Origin: Solimonas sp036405815
GTDB taxonomy: Bacteria > Pseudomonadota > Gammaproteobacteria > Nevskiales > Nevskiaceae
Direction: 5' to 3'
DNA: 64,000 bases
Assembly (NCBI GenBank): GCA_036405815.1
Contig: DASWWX010000053.1
Location: forward strand, 62,001-126,000
A program made the translations under genes and the position numbers. A model generated the notes under the pieces. The model was not told the DNA's origin. It saw nothing but the letters and a program-made list of their open reading frames with translations, and made no database searches. The number at the start of each line of letters is the position of its first letter. Position 1 is the first letter of the stretch. Shown here piece after piece: positions 52,601-61,137 of this stretch.

Positions 52601-53268
52601 GCGGCAGCGTCCCGCGTCCCGGCGAGATCACGCGCGCCCACAACGGCATTCTGTTTCTCGACGAATTGCCCGAGTTCGATCGCCGGGTACTGGAGGTCCT
52701 GCGCGAACCGCTGGAGAGCGGCACCATCACCGTCTCGCGCGCCGCGCGTCAGGCGGATTTCCCGGCGCGCTTCCAGCTCATCGCCGCCATGAACCCCTGC
52801 CCCTGCGGCCACCTCGGCGATGACGGCGGGCGTTGCCGCTGCACGCCGGATCAGGTGGCGCGCTATCGGGATCGGCTCTCGGGGCCGTTGCTGGATCGCA
52901 TCGACCTGCAACTGTTCGTGCCCCGCATCGAGCGACAGCAGCTGCTGCAACCCCAGACCACCGAAACCAGCAGCGCCGACATCCGGCAACGTGTCACCGC
53001 AGCCCGCCAGCGTCAGCTCGATCGCCAGGGCACGGTCAATGCCCGCCTGACACCGCAGGGCCTGCAGCAGCACTGCGCACTGGATACGCCCGGACGCGCG
53101 CTGATCGAACAGGCGATGGCCCGTCTCGGCCTGTCGGCTCGTGGGGTGCATCGCGTGCTGCGCGTAGCGCGCACGATCGCGGACCTGGACGGCGAAACCG
53201 CCGTTGCGCCGCCACAGCTCGCCGAAGCGCTGCGGTATCGCGAACTCGATCGCGCCGCGCCCGGCTGA
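52601..53268 (+). pseudogene. comM: comM (YifB, Mg-chelatase-like AAA ATPase), C-terminal half, split by the transposon
   Basis: From the transposon end the frame reads SGSVPRPGEITRAHNGILFL, with the Walker B-type FLDELPEF, the AAA sensor region (LIAAMNPCPCGHLGDDGG), the arginine-rich SGPLLDRIDLQ and the Mg_chelatase_C domain ending ALRYRELDRAAPG. About 222 of the usual 500 or so residues are here; the N-terminal Lon-like domain and Walker A must lie beyond the left end of the element. ComM is a branch-migration helicase needed for efficient natural transformation, so the insertion should impair uptake and integration of DNA, as in AbaR-carrying Acinetobacter. The frame stays open into the transposon by chance. 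Confidence 0.95.
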
Positions 53269-53285
53269 TCCCCGCGCCAAAAGAG

Positions 53286-53308
53286 AAGGGGCCGCAAAGC
53301 GGCCCCTT
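53286..53308. terminator. Bidirectional terminator between comM and the TorF-like gene
   Basis: AAGGGGCCGC-AAA-GCGGCCCCTT is a perfect 10-bp stem with a 3-nt loop, placed between the convergent comM and TorF-like genes, 18 bp after the comM stop and about 30 bp from the TorF-like stop. Confidence 0.8.
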
Positions 53309-53336
53309 CCACACCGTCTTTACAGCTGCAACCGTC

Positions 53337-54023
53337 TTAGAAGTCGAAGGACTTCGACAGGCCGATCACGAACTTCGGATCGTCATCGCTGAGATCGGTG
53401 GCCACCAGCGCGAAGCTGGCCGTGTAGTCGCCGTCCAGCGACTTGCTCACGCCGAGCTTGTAGTCGATGTACTCTTCGCCGAAGGTCGCTTCGACGCCGT
53501 CGCCGGCGTTCAGACCGACTGCGATGTCGAGCGAAACGGTCTCGGCCAGCGGCAGCGCCAGGGCGCCCAGCACGTAGTACGCGCTTTCATCCGTGCCGAA
53601 GTAGTCGTTCGTGAAATAGCCCTTCAGCGAGAAGGGGCCCGTTTCGAAGCCGGCGTAGAGCTCCAGCGTGTTGATCGACGGCGAGCCCGGCGCGGCGACT
53701 TCGTCTTCTTCCGGATACCAGTAATACAGCGCACCGATATCGAAGCTGAAGTTTTCGCCAACGCTGCCGGAGAAGCCCGTATAGACGTCCAGCTCCGTGC
53801 CGCCGGCGAAGTTCAGATTGGAACCCCAGGTGCCGATGTAGAAGCCGGAATCGCTCGCGTAGTCGATACCGCCCTGCACCGCGGCGCCCGACGTCTGCGT
53901 GATACCACGGAACATGTAGTCGCTGAACACACCGACATTGCCGCTGACGCCGGCGAAGGCGCTGCCCGAGAATGCAGCCGCACCGAGCAGGGCGACGCTG
54001 ACCACCGTACGCTTGAATGTCAT
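53337..54023 (-). CDS. TorF-family putative outer membrane protein (TIGR02001-like)
   Basis: The start is at the ATG 54023 (MTFKRTVVSVALLGAAAFSG), which follows AAGGGGTTTAAAG; a longer frame exists but has no start signal. A signal peptide ends at SAFA. The mature protein of about 205 residues is a beta-barrel-like chain with the family pattern VGVFSDYMFRGITQTSG at its start, VYTGFSGSVGENFSFDIGAL in the middle and a terminal aromatic residue (GLSKSFDF) for barrel assembly. Members are found in many proteobacteria; transport substrate unknown. Confidence 0.88.
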   Translation of the reverse strand: MTFKRTVVSVALLGAAAFSGSAFAGVSGNVGVFSDYMFRGITQTSGAAVQGGIDYASDSGFYIGTWGSNLNFAGGTELDVYTGFSGSVGENFSFDIGALYYWYPEEDEVAAPGSPSINTLELYAGFETGPFSLKGYFTNDYFGTDESAYYVLGALALPLAETVSLDIAVGLNAGDGVEATFGEEYIDYKLGVSKSLDGDYTASFALVATDLSDDDPKFVIGLSKSFDF

Positions 54024-54222
54024 CTTTAAACCCCTTGCACTGTTGTTGATGATTTCCGCGGTGCGGGTGTCCCCCGCGGCCCATCCCCCAAATCGCAAGC
54101 GGCGTGCCAACTGCTGGGGGTTAGTCCGGATATGCCATCGACCCAATCCTGGCCCGGAAATGCAGCATCGTGGTGCACGGCCGCGTATTCAGGTCGCCCG
54201 ATTCCCGGCCGCGCACAAAAAA

Positions 54223-54242
54223 AGGCCGGGTTGCCCCGGCCT
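54223..54242 (-). terminator. Rho-independent terminator of the porin gene
   Basis: AGGCCGGG-TTGC-CCCGGCCT, an 8-bp stem; on the minus strand it runs into seven T. It lies 24 bp after the porin stop. Confidence 0.8.
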
Positions 54243-54265
54243 CGTGCAAACGGCTTGCGGTCCGA

Positions 54266-55324
54266 CTACTGGATCAGGTCGAGATCGAACGTGTAGCTCA
54301 CCCCGAGCGCCACGGCCGTGGTGTGGCCGGGCAGCGCGACGTTGTCGTCGCGCTCGACGCGACGGGCCGCGAGATACGTGGTCAGGTTCTTGAGCACCGT
54401 ATAGGAGGCCCCGAGCGTATACCCGTCGCCCGCGAACGGCGTGTCCTCGGTGTTCCCGTACGCAGCGGCCACGCGCAGGCGGTCGGTGATGCCATACCAG
54501 CCCGAGACGAACCCGTAACCGCGATCGGCAAGGCCAGCCTTCAGGTCCAGTGCTTCGTAGGAAACGCCAACGCCCCACTGCTCGGTCGCGTAGGCGCCGT
54601 AATAGCGCACCGCATTCAGCTCGCTGGCCGGGCCGGTCAGCCCGATGTTGGAAAAGTTCGCGACGCTGCCCGTGCCGGACCCGGATTTGATGCCCAGCGC
54701 CTGCACCCCGAGGGTCAGGCCTTCCAGGCCGTACTCGGCGCCGAGCGCGTAATCGTGCTCCTCGCCATCGCCCGCACCGTCATCGACGAACACGGCGGCA
54801 TTCAGCACGACGCCATACCAGCGCGGCGAGACGTAGGCGATCTGATTGTTGATGAAACCGCTGCCGACACTGTCGTTGCTCAGCGCCGACTGGCCGTACG
54901 AGGCCCCGTTGATGCTGCCCAGCGCGCCGGAGATACCGGCGACCGACGTGTTGTAGAACGGATCGAGCTTCTGGCCGGCCAGCTTGTAGGCCGTGGCCTG
55001 CCGGCCGTACCCGACCGTACCGTACGGCGTGACGACGCCACCGAAGAACTGGCGGGTGTACTCGCCGTCCGAGCTGCCGTCGTCATTGTCGAGCAGGCGC
55101 TCGTACTGCACGAAGGCGGCGAGCGCGCCTTCACGCACGAGTACCCGCAGGCCGCCGTGCGAATTGTTGTTGTCGATATCGGTATCGTCGCCGACGACCT
55201 CCGAATCGAAATAGCCCAGCGAGAGCCGGAAATCGCCGTACAGGCTGGCGTCGGCTTCCAGTGCGTACGCCGGCAGCGCAGCAGACGACGCGATCAGCGC
55301 CGCGGCCAGTGTGGACTTCTTCAT
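54266..55324 (-). CDS. Gram-negative porin
   Basis: The start at 55324 (MKKSTLAAALIASSAALPAYA) follows GGAAGGGGGAG. The product of 352 residues has a signal peptide and then the general porin pattern: SLYGDFRLSLGYFD at the start of the barrel, an FVQYERLLDND strand, and the L3-type motif FGGVVTPYGTVGYGRQATAY. Strands alternate to a terminal Leu-Asp-Leu-Ile-Gln. The C-terminus (SYTFDLDLIQ) lacks the usual final Phe but has Phe seven residues earlier. It is probably a trimeric diffusion channel. It is transcribed alone, with the terminator downstream. Confidence 0.85.
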   Translation of the reverse strand: MKKSTLAAALIASSAALPAYALEADASLYGDFRLSLGYFDSEVVGDDTDIDNNNSHGGLRVLVREGALAAFVQYERLLDNDDGSSDGEYTRQFFGGVVTPYGTVGYGRQATAYKLAGQKLDPFYNTSVAGISGALGSINGASYGQSALSNDSVGSGFINNQIAYVSPRWYGVVLNAAVFVDDGAGDGEEHDYALGAEYGLEGLTLGVQALGIKSGSGTGSVANFSNIGLTGPASELNAVRYYGAYATEQWGVGVSYEALDLKAGLADRGYGFVSGWYGITDRLRVAAAYGNTEDTPFAGDGYTLGASYTVLKNLTTYLAARRVERDDNVALPGHTTAVALGVSYTFDLDLIQ

Positions 55325-55398
55325 GCGGTACTCCCCCTTCCCTGTGGTTGGTTTCACCGACGAATACGGCCCCACCGCGTCCGCGGACGCGACGACCG

Positions 55399-55884
55399 TC
55401 AGACGCCGGCAGCTTTCAGGATGACCTCGACCGCCGCCTTGACCTCGTCATCGGTCAGGCTGGGATCGCCGCCCTTGGCGGGCATCTGGCCCTTGCCCTT
55501 GATGGCGGACGCGACCAGGCCGTCGACGCCACCGGCGGCGGACTTGCGCGCCGACCAGGCGCCCTTGTCGTTCTCTTTGGGCGCGCCCATGACACCTGCC
55601 ATGTGGCAGCCGGCGCAGAGCTTGGTGTTGACCTGTTCGCCGGTCATCGGCTCGCGCTTGGGCGCGGCGGCGGCGAGCTGCAGCAGCGCGGCCTCGTCGG
55701 TGATGACCGAGCCGACCGGCTTGATGCGAGCCTCGATGCGGGCATCCGCATCCGGATCGGCGTGAATCTCGCCGGTGTCGATCAGGCTGGCGGCAACGAG
55801 GCAGACGACGAAGATGGCGAACAGCCCCCCCATCACCATGCTGAAATTGACGAAAAAGACCTTGTCGTGGTTCTGATGATCCAC
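55399..55884 (-). CDS. Membrane-anchored cytochrome c5-type protein
   Basis: A 161-residue protein with one N-terminal membrane helix (VMGGLFAIFVVCLVAASLI) and one c-type haem site, CAGCH, followed by the axial-ligand Met region (GKGQMPAKGG). PLxDDEVKAAVEV-type spacing marks the c5 family. It is a periplasmic electron carrier, usually serving a terminal oxidase. It lies between the porin and the antiporter without sharing their strand or operon. Confidence 0.9.
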   Translation of the reverse strand: MDHQNHDKVFFVNFSMVMGGLFAIFVVCLVAASLIDTGEIHADPDADARIEARIKPVGSVITDEAALLQLAAAAPKREPMTGEQVNTKLCAGCHMAGVMGAPKENDKGAWSARKSAAGGVDGLVASAIKGKGQMPAKGGDPSLTDDEVKAAVEVILKAAGV

Positions 55885-56031
55885 TTTCGGAAACTCCCAG
55901 AGAGGCGTGACGCCCGCGCAAGAAAATAAGCGCCGGGAGTATAGCCGCCGGGCCTTTCAGCGACTAGGCGGCGGTCGGCCCGGCATAATCCCTGCGGGCA
56001 GACCCTCCGATCGCCTCTCAAGCTCAAGCCG

Positions 56032-57750
56032 ATGGATTTCATCAATCACGTCATCTTCCTGGCCGCCTTGCTGTTCGCGGTCAGCATCCTGGCGACGGTG
56101 CTGTCACCGCGACTGGGCGTACCGTTGCTGCTGATTTTCATGGTCGTCGGCATGCTGGCCGGCGAAGACGGCATCGGCGGCATCCATTTCCAGAATTACG
56201 CGCTGGCCAATCTTGCGGCCACCGCCGCGCTTGCCGTCGTGCTCTACGACGGCGGGCTCAACACGCAGATCAGCACGTTCCGCGTCGCGCTGCGGCCCGC
56301 CTCCAGTCTGGCCACCCTGGGGGTCGTGATTACCGCCGGCCTCACCGGCGCCTTCGCGGCCTGGCTGCTGGACCTGTCGCTCGCCGAGGGCATGCTGATC
56401 GGCGCCATCGTCGCCTCCACCGACGCTGCCGCCGTCTTCTCGCTGCTGCGCGGCCAGTCGGTCTCGCTCAACGAGCGCGTCAGCGCCGCACTCGAGATCG
56501 AGTCCGGCAGCAACGATCCGATGGCCGTGTTCCTGACGCTGGCGGTCATCAGCTATCTGCAGGCGCCGGGCGACTTCAGCATCGTCGACGCTGTCGGCTT
56601 GCTGTTCCAGCAGTTCGCGCTCGGCGCGGCGCTGGGCCTGGCCGGCGGGTGGCTGCTGGTGCGCGCGCTGGAACGGCTGGAACTGGCGGACTCCCTCTAT
56701 CCGCTGCTGGTCCTGTTCGGCGGCCTGCTGATCTTCGGTGCCACCGCGATCCTGGGCGGCAGCGGCTTTCTCGCGGTCTATCTCGCGGGCCTGTACATCG
56801 GCAATCGCTCGGTCCGCGGCGTCACCAATATCCGCCGCTTTCACGACGGCATCGCCTGGACCAGCCAGATCGGCATGTTCGTGATCCTCGGCCTGCTGGT
56901 CTCGCCCCTCAGCCTGATGGAAATGATCGTGCCCGGCCTGCTGATTTCGGCAGCGCTGATCCTGTTCGCCCGTCCGGTCGCGGTCTTCATCGGGCTGGCG
57001 CCGTTCCGGTTCCCGATTCGCGAGCAGATCTACATCGCCTGGGTGGGACTGCGGGGCTCGGTGCCGATCGTGCTCGCCACCTTTCCATGGATCGCCGGTC
57101 TCGAGAACGCCGATTTCTTCTTCAACATGGCGTTCTTCATCGTCCTGGTGTCGCTGCTGGTACAGGGCTCGACGATCACCACCGCGGCGCGTCTGCTGAA
57201 ACTGCAGGTGCCGAAAACCTCGGCACGCATCCAGCGCGTCGATATCGACCTGCCCGGCCAGCGCGGTTACGAGGTGGTCAGCTATCGCCTGCAGCCGAAT
57301 AGCCGCCTGATCGGCATCAGCCCCAAGCATCTGCCGATCGACGACGTCTCGCGCATCATCTGCATCGCGCGCCGCGGCCACGTGCTGCACCAGCGCGACT
57401 GGGGCGAGCTGCGCGCGGGCGATTACGTCTCGCTGCTGGCCGAGCAATCCGAGCTGCCCAGCCTGGATCACGTCTTCGAATCGGTGCGCAGCGACAAGGA
57501 AACTGCGGCGCGGCGCTATTTCGGCGAGTTCAGCGTCGATCCCGACGCGCCGATTCTCGCGCTGTGCGAAACCTATGGACTGCCGCCCCCGGAGAACGCA
57601 GACGGCATCAGCGTTGCCGATCTGCTGGCGCGCCATCTGCCGCACCCGGTCGTCGGCGACCGGCTGCGCCTGGGCAACGAGGTGCAACTGGTGGTCAAGC
57701 GCACGGTCGGCGACCGCGCGGTCGAGATCGGGCTCCGGCTGCCGCACTGA
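56032..57750 (+). CDS. K+/H+ antiporter NhaP2 (CvrA)-type
   Basis: A 572-residue CPA1-family exchanger. About 12 membrane helices fill residues 1-390, with ASTDAAAVFSLL and the EIESGSNDPMAVFL motif around the transport aspartates. A cytosolic TrkA_C-like domain follows (YEVVSYRLQPNSRLIG; VSRIICIARRGHVLHQRDWG) and then a transporter-associated domain to the end. The presence of TrkA_C and the length fit NhaP2/CvrA, which expels K+ or Na+ in exchange for protons, rather than NhaP. The large antisense frame on the other strand is a GC-bias shadow. Confidence 0.9.
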   Translation: MDFINHVIFLAALLFAVSILATVLSPRLGVPLLLIFMVVGMLAGEDGIGGIHFQNYALANLAATAALAVVLYDGGLNTQISTFRVALRPASSLATLGVVITAGLTGAFAAWLLDLSLAEGMLIGAIVASTDAAAVFSLLRGQSVSLNERVSAALEIESGSNDPMAVFLTLAVISYLQAPGDFSIVDAVGLLFQQFALGAALGLAGGWLLVRALERLELADSLYPLLVLFGGLLIFGATAILGGSGFLAVYLAGLYIGNRSVRGVTNIRRFHDGIAWTSQIGMFVILGLLVSPLSLMEMIVPGLLISAALILFARPVAVFIGLAPFRFPIREQIYIAWVGLRGSVPIVLATFPWIAGLENADFFFNMAFFIVLVSLLVQGSTITTAARLLKLQVPKTSARIQRVDIDLPGQRGYEVVSYRLQPNSRLIGISPKHLPIDDVSRIICIARRGHVLHQRDWGELRAGDYVSLLAEQSELPSLDHVFESVRSDKETAARRYFGEFSVDPDAPILALCETYGLPPPENADGISVADLLARHLPHPVVGDRLRLGNEVQLVVKRTVGDRAVEIGLRLPH

Positions 57751-57846
57751 GCGGCCTCAGGCGCAGCGCCCTGTGGACCCGGCCACCGGCGCCCAGCCGA
57801 AGTACCGCTTACAGAGAGGGGGCGATCCCGGATCGCGTGACCGCGT

Positions 57847-59034
57847 TCAGAACGCGTCGCCCGGCACGCGCACGGCACCTTCCATCAGCACCCGTGCGGA
57901 CCGCGACATGATCGCCTTCTTCACAACCCACTGGCCGTTCTCCTGCGCAGCAGCGGCACCCACGCGCAAGGTGCCGGAGGGATGGCCGAAACGCACCGCC
58001 TCACGCGCACCGCCACCCGCCGCGAGGTTGACCAGCGTGCCGGGAATCGCCGCGGCTGTCCCGATGGCCACGGCTGCGGTGCCCATCATCGCGTGATGGA
58101 GCTTGCCCATGGACAGGGCGCGCACCAGCAGATCGATGTCGGCAGCCCGAACCGTCTTGCCGCTCGACGACACGTAATCGACGGGCGGCGCCACGAAGGC
58201 GATCTTGGGCGTGTGCTGCCGGGTCGCGGCTTCCTCGGGCGTCTTGATCAGCCCCATGCGCAGCGCGCCCGCCACCCGGATTGCCTCGAACGTCGCCAGC
58301 GCCTCGGGTCGGGTGTTGATCGCTTCGCGCAGCTCGGTGCCGGTGTAGCCGATCTCGGCCGCGTTGACGAACACGGTCGGGATGCCGGCCGCGATCATCG
58401 TCGCCTTGAGGGTGCCGATGCCCGGCACCTCCAGATCATCGACGACATGGCCGGTCGGGAACATGGATCCACCCTCCTCGCCGTCATCGGAGGGATCGAG
58501 GAACTCCAGCACGATCTCGGCCGCCGGAAAGGTCACGCCATCGAGTTCGAAGTCGCCCGTTTCCTGCACCTGGCCGTCCGTCACCGGCACGTGCGCGATG
58601 ATGGTCTTGCCGATATTGGCCTGCCAGATGCGCACCTCGCATCGGCCGTTCTGCGGCACCCGCGACGGATCCATCAGGCCCGCATGGATCGCGAACGCGC
58701 CCGCCGCCGTGGACAGGTTGCCGCAGTTGCCGCTCCAGTCGACGAAAGCTTTGTCGATCGACACCTGGCCATAGAGATAGTCCACGTCATGCCCAGGCTT
58801 TGCGCTTCTGGAGACGATCACACACTTGCTGGTGCTCGACGTGGCCCCGCCCATGCCGTCGATATGGGCGGCATACGGATCCGGGCTGCCGATGACGCGC
58901 ATCAGCAGGCGATCCCGCGCCGCCCCTGGGACGCGGGCAGCTTCCGGCAGATCCTCCAGCTTGAAGAACACGCCTTTTGAGGTGCCGCCACGCATGTAGG
59001 TGGCGGGGATGCGGATTTGGGCGCCGTGGGACAT
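57847..59034 (-). CDS. prpF: 2-methylaconitate cis-trans isomerase PrpF
   Basis: A 395-residue protein that starts RIPATYMRGGTSKGVFF, the PrpF/PhzF-like signature, with VDWSGNCGNLSTAAGAFAI (catalytic Cys region), GTELREAINTRPEAL and MGKLHHAMMGTAAVAI. It converts the 2-methylaconitate isomer made by AcnD to cis-2-methylaconitate in the methylcitrate cycle for propionate breakdown. acnD lies 2.1 kb upstream on the same strand, separated here by three unrelated genes instead of being adjacent. Confidence 0.95.
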   Translation of the reverse strand: MSHGAQIRIPATYMRGGTSKGVFFKLEDLPEAARVPGAARDRLLMRVIGSPDPYAAHIDGMGGATSSTSKCVIVSRSAKPGHDVDYLYGQVSIDKAFVDWSGNCGNLSTAAGAFAIHAGLMDPSRVPQNGRCEVRIWQANIGKTIIAHVPVTDGQVQETGDFELDGVTFPAAEIVLEFLDPSDDGEEGGSMFPTGHVVDDLEVPGIGTLKATMIAAGIPTVFVNAAEIGYTGTELREAINTRPEALATFEAIRVAGALRMGLIKTPEEAATRQHTPKIAFVAPPVDYVSSSGKTVRAADIDLLVRALSMGKLHHAMMGTAAVAIGTAAAIPGTLVNLAAGGGAREAVRFGHPSGTLRVGAAAAQENGQWVVKKAIMSRSARVLMEGAVRVPGDAF

Positions 59035-59040
59035 TTCGAA

Positions 59041-59553
59041 TCAGGACTCCGGCAGGAACAGGGGATGGGCCCCGAGCACGATGCCCACCAGGCCCAGCGC
59101 CCACAGGGCGCAGGCCGCAATATCGATCAGGGTATAGAGATGACGCGGAAAGGTGGTCACGCCGACCATCGTCGGGACCAGGCTGCGGATGGCGGGAATG
59201 AAGCGGCCGATGAAGATGGCCCAGGCGCCGTAGCGGCGCACCAGCGCCTCGGTACGCTGCCATTTGCCGAGATTGCGCTGCACCAGCCGGGTCTTTTCGA
59301 CACGCGGGCCGACGGCGCGGCCGACGTAATAGCCCACGTGATCGCCCAACGACGACCCGACCAGTGCCATGCCCGCCATCAGCCAAAGACTGGCCCAGTC
59401 GTTGGCATGAAACACCGAGCAGACGATCACCAGCATGAGGCTCGGTACGAAAAGCCCCACACCGACACAGGTTTCCATGAAGGCCAGCAGCGGCACCAAC
59501 CAGAGTGCGTATTCACGGTGGGCGGCAGCCCAATTCAGGATGGCGTCGATCAT
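59041..59553 (-). CDS. DedA-family membrane protein
   Basis: A 170-residue SNARE-associated/DedA protein with four or five membrane segments. The family motif FMETCVGVGLFVPSLMLVI is followed by GSSLGDHVGYYVGRAVGP and FIGRFIPAIRSLVPTMVGV (the F-x-R-F-x-P-x-x-R-x-x-x-P box). Such proteins act in lipid (undecaprenyl phosphate, phosphatidylethanolamine) scrambling and membrane homeostasis. It overlaps the DUF1295 gene by 4 bp and is followed 6 bp later by prpF, so these three form one transcript. Confidence 0.9.
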   Translation of the reverse strand: MIDAILNWAAAHREYALWLVPLLAFMETCVGVGLFVPSLMLVIVCSVFHANDWASLWLMAGMALVGSSLGDHVGYYVGRAVGPRVEKTRLVQRNLGKWQRTEALVRRYGAWAIFIGRFIPAIRSLVPTMVGVTTFPRHLYTLIDIAACALWALGLVGIVLGAHPLFLPES

Positions 59554-60419
59554 GGATCGAGGCGCGGGGGGCGGGGCAGCAAGACCGGCGTGCGACCTTT
59601 GTAGGCTTCATAGTCGGGCTGTCCGCCCCAAGTGGCGTCTGCACGCTGTTCCAACAGAGGGACGCCGCTGACCTTCATCAGCAACCAGAGGACGAACAGC
59701 GGCGCGAGCCAGCCCAGCCATTGCCAGCCTTCGAAGGTCGGCGTCGCCATCAGGGCGATGCCGGTCCACAGGACGATCTCGCCGAAGTAGTTCGGGTGTC
59801 GCGACCAGGCCCACAGCCCCGTGGTGATGAAGCGACCGCGGTTCGCCGGATCGGATCGGAACGCGGCCTTCTGCCGGTCGGCGATGACCTCAACCGAAAA
59901 ACCCAGCATCCACACCAGCAGCCCGAGGCTGGCAAACACGTCCCAGCCCACGGCAGCCGGACTCGTGACAGCCAGCAGCGCTGCGAGCAGGGTCACAAAT
60001 ACCCAGAGGCCCTGGAAAGTCCAAGCCATCAGAAAGCGGCCCCACTGCGGCTTGATATCGTCAAAGCGCCCGTCCTTGCCATCGCGCTTAACGCGCCGGA
60101 ACAGGAAGCTGCCCAGACGCGCGCACCAGACGAGCACCAATGCGCCGATGACCGCGGCGCGCGCATCCACAGCACCGAAGACCAGCGCCAGCACGATCAC
60201 CGTGGCGTAGGTCAGCGACCCCGTAAGGTCGTAGTAATGCTCGGTCTGCTTGACGAAAGACGGCACATACACCGACCACTGGATGACAAAGGCCAGTGCC
60301 GCAAGCGCCACCAGCAAGGGCACGCCTGCGAGCGTCGCCGGCCCTGACAGCAGGCCGGCGAGTGCCAATGCCAGGCCGGTGACAACTAGACTGATCGCGG
60401 CGGCGGAAAGATTGTTCAT
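59550..60419 (-). CDS. DUF1295 membrane protein (steroid 5-alpha-reductase-like fold)
   Basis: A 289-residue protein with about seven membrane helices and the hallmark ITTGLWAWSRHPNYFGEIVL, then WTGIAL, and the late motif RADATWGGQPDYEAYKGRTP, both typical of DUF1295/isoprenylcysteine methyltransferase-related proteins that bind NADPH or SAM in the membrane. The exact reaction is not known for this family. It leads the DUF1295-dedA-prpF transcript. Confidence 0.9.
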   Translation of the reverse strand: MNNLSAAAISLVVTGLALALAGLLSGPATLAGVPLLVALAALAFVIQWSVYVPSFVKQTEHYYDLTGSLTYATVIVLALVFGAVDARAAVIGALVLVWCARLGSFLFRRVKRDGKDGRFDDIKPQWGRFLMAWTFQGLWVFVTLLAALLAVTSPAAVGWDVFASLGLLVWMLGFSVEVIADRQKAAFRSDPANRGRFITTGLWAWSRHPNYFGEIVLWTGIALMATPTFEGWQWLGWLAPLFVLWLLMKVSGVPLLEQRADATWGGQPDYEAYKGRTPVLLPRPPRLDP

Positions 60420-60583
60420 CGTGGCACTGTAGAGCAGTCACGAGGCACTTGGGCACTCATCTCAGCTGCTGCGACCATGGACGCACGCACCGACGGATTC
60501 AGCGATCGCTGCGAAGCCTGTCAGACCTGGCGGTGCCGGTGCCGCGCAGACCAGGATGACGAGAAAGTCCGCCCCCGTACTGT

Positions 60584-61033
60584 TCACGCGCCGTCCGGGA
60601 TTTCCGGCTCGACGAGCTGCGCCAGCAGCAACAGCGATTCGTTCCAGCCGAGATAGCAGAACTCGGTCGGGATCGCGTCGGGAATGCCCGCCTGCGTGAT
60701 GTTGAGTTCGGTGCCGCAGGCCACGGCGCGCAGGCTGATGGTCACCTGCATCTCGCCCGGCAGGTTCGGGTCGTCGAAACGGTCGGTATGGCGGATCAAT
60801 TCGTCGGGCTTCAGCTCGGTGAACTTCACGCTGAAGGCGTGGCTGGAGCCGGTACCCAGGTTGGTGAAGGACATGCGGTAGCCGCCGCCGACGCGGGCGT
60901 CGATCTCATGAATGGTGCCGGTGAAGCCGTGCGGCGGCAGCCACTTGCAGAGGGCGGACGCCTCGGTGAACGCACGATAGACGCGCGCCGGCGGGGCCTT
61001 GAGGACGCGATGCAGGGTGACGGTGCCAGGCAT
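60584..61033 (-). CDS. SRPBCC/AHSA1-family protein
   Basis: The start at 61033 (MPGTVTLHRVLKAPPARVYR) is preferred over 61066. The 149-residue product has the START-like AHSA1 pattern: HRVLKAPPARVYRAFTEAS, WLPPHGFTGTIHEID, a GGGYRMSFTNLG strand, VTISLRAVACGTELNITQAG and a C-terminal helix WNESLLLLAQLVEP. Members bind hydrophobic ligands or assist other proteins; no specific partner is indicated. It is monocistronic, between acnD and the DUF1295 gene. Confidence 0.9.
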   Translation of the reverse strand: MPGTVTLHRVLKAPPARVYRAFTEASALCKWLPPHGFTGTIHEIDARVGGGYRMSFTNLGTGSSHAFSVKFTELKPDELIRHTDRFDDPNLPGEMQVTISLRAVACGTELNITQAGIPDAIPTEFCYLGWNESLLLLAQLVEPEIPDGA

Positions 61034-61137
61034 GGGATATCTCCGTAAGTCATTGAAAAGGGACAACGCCAGTCGCTCCCCTTATCGACTTGTCGAACGA
61101 GCCTCCCCCCAATCGACAGCCTGGTCGCCCCTTTCGT

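Noticed and set aside
56104..57747. 547-codon open frame antisense to the NhaP2-like antiporter
   Set aside because: Low-complexity, Gln/Arg/Asp-rich product without domains; a GC-bias shadow of the real gene.
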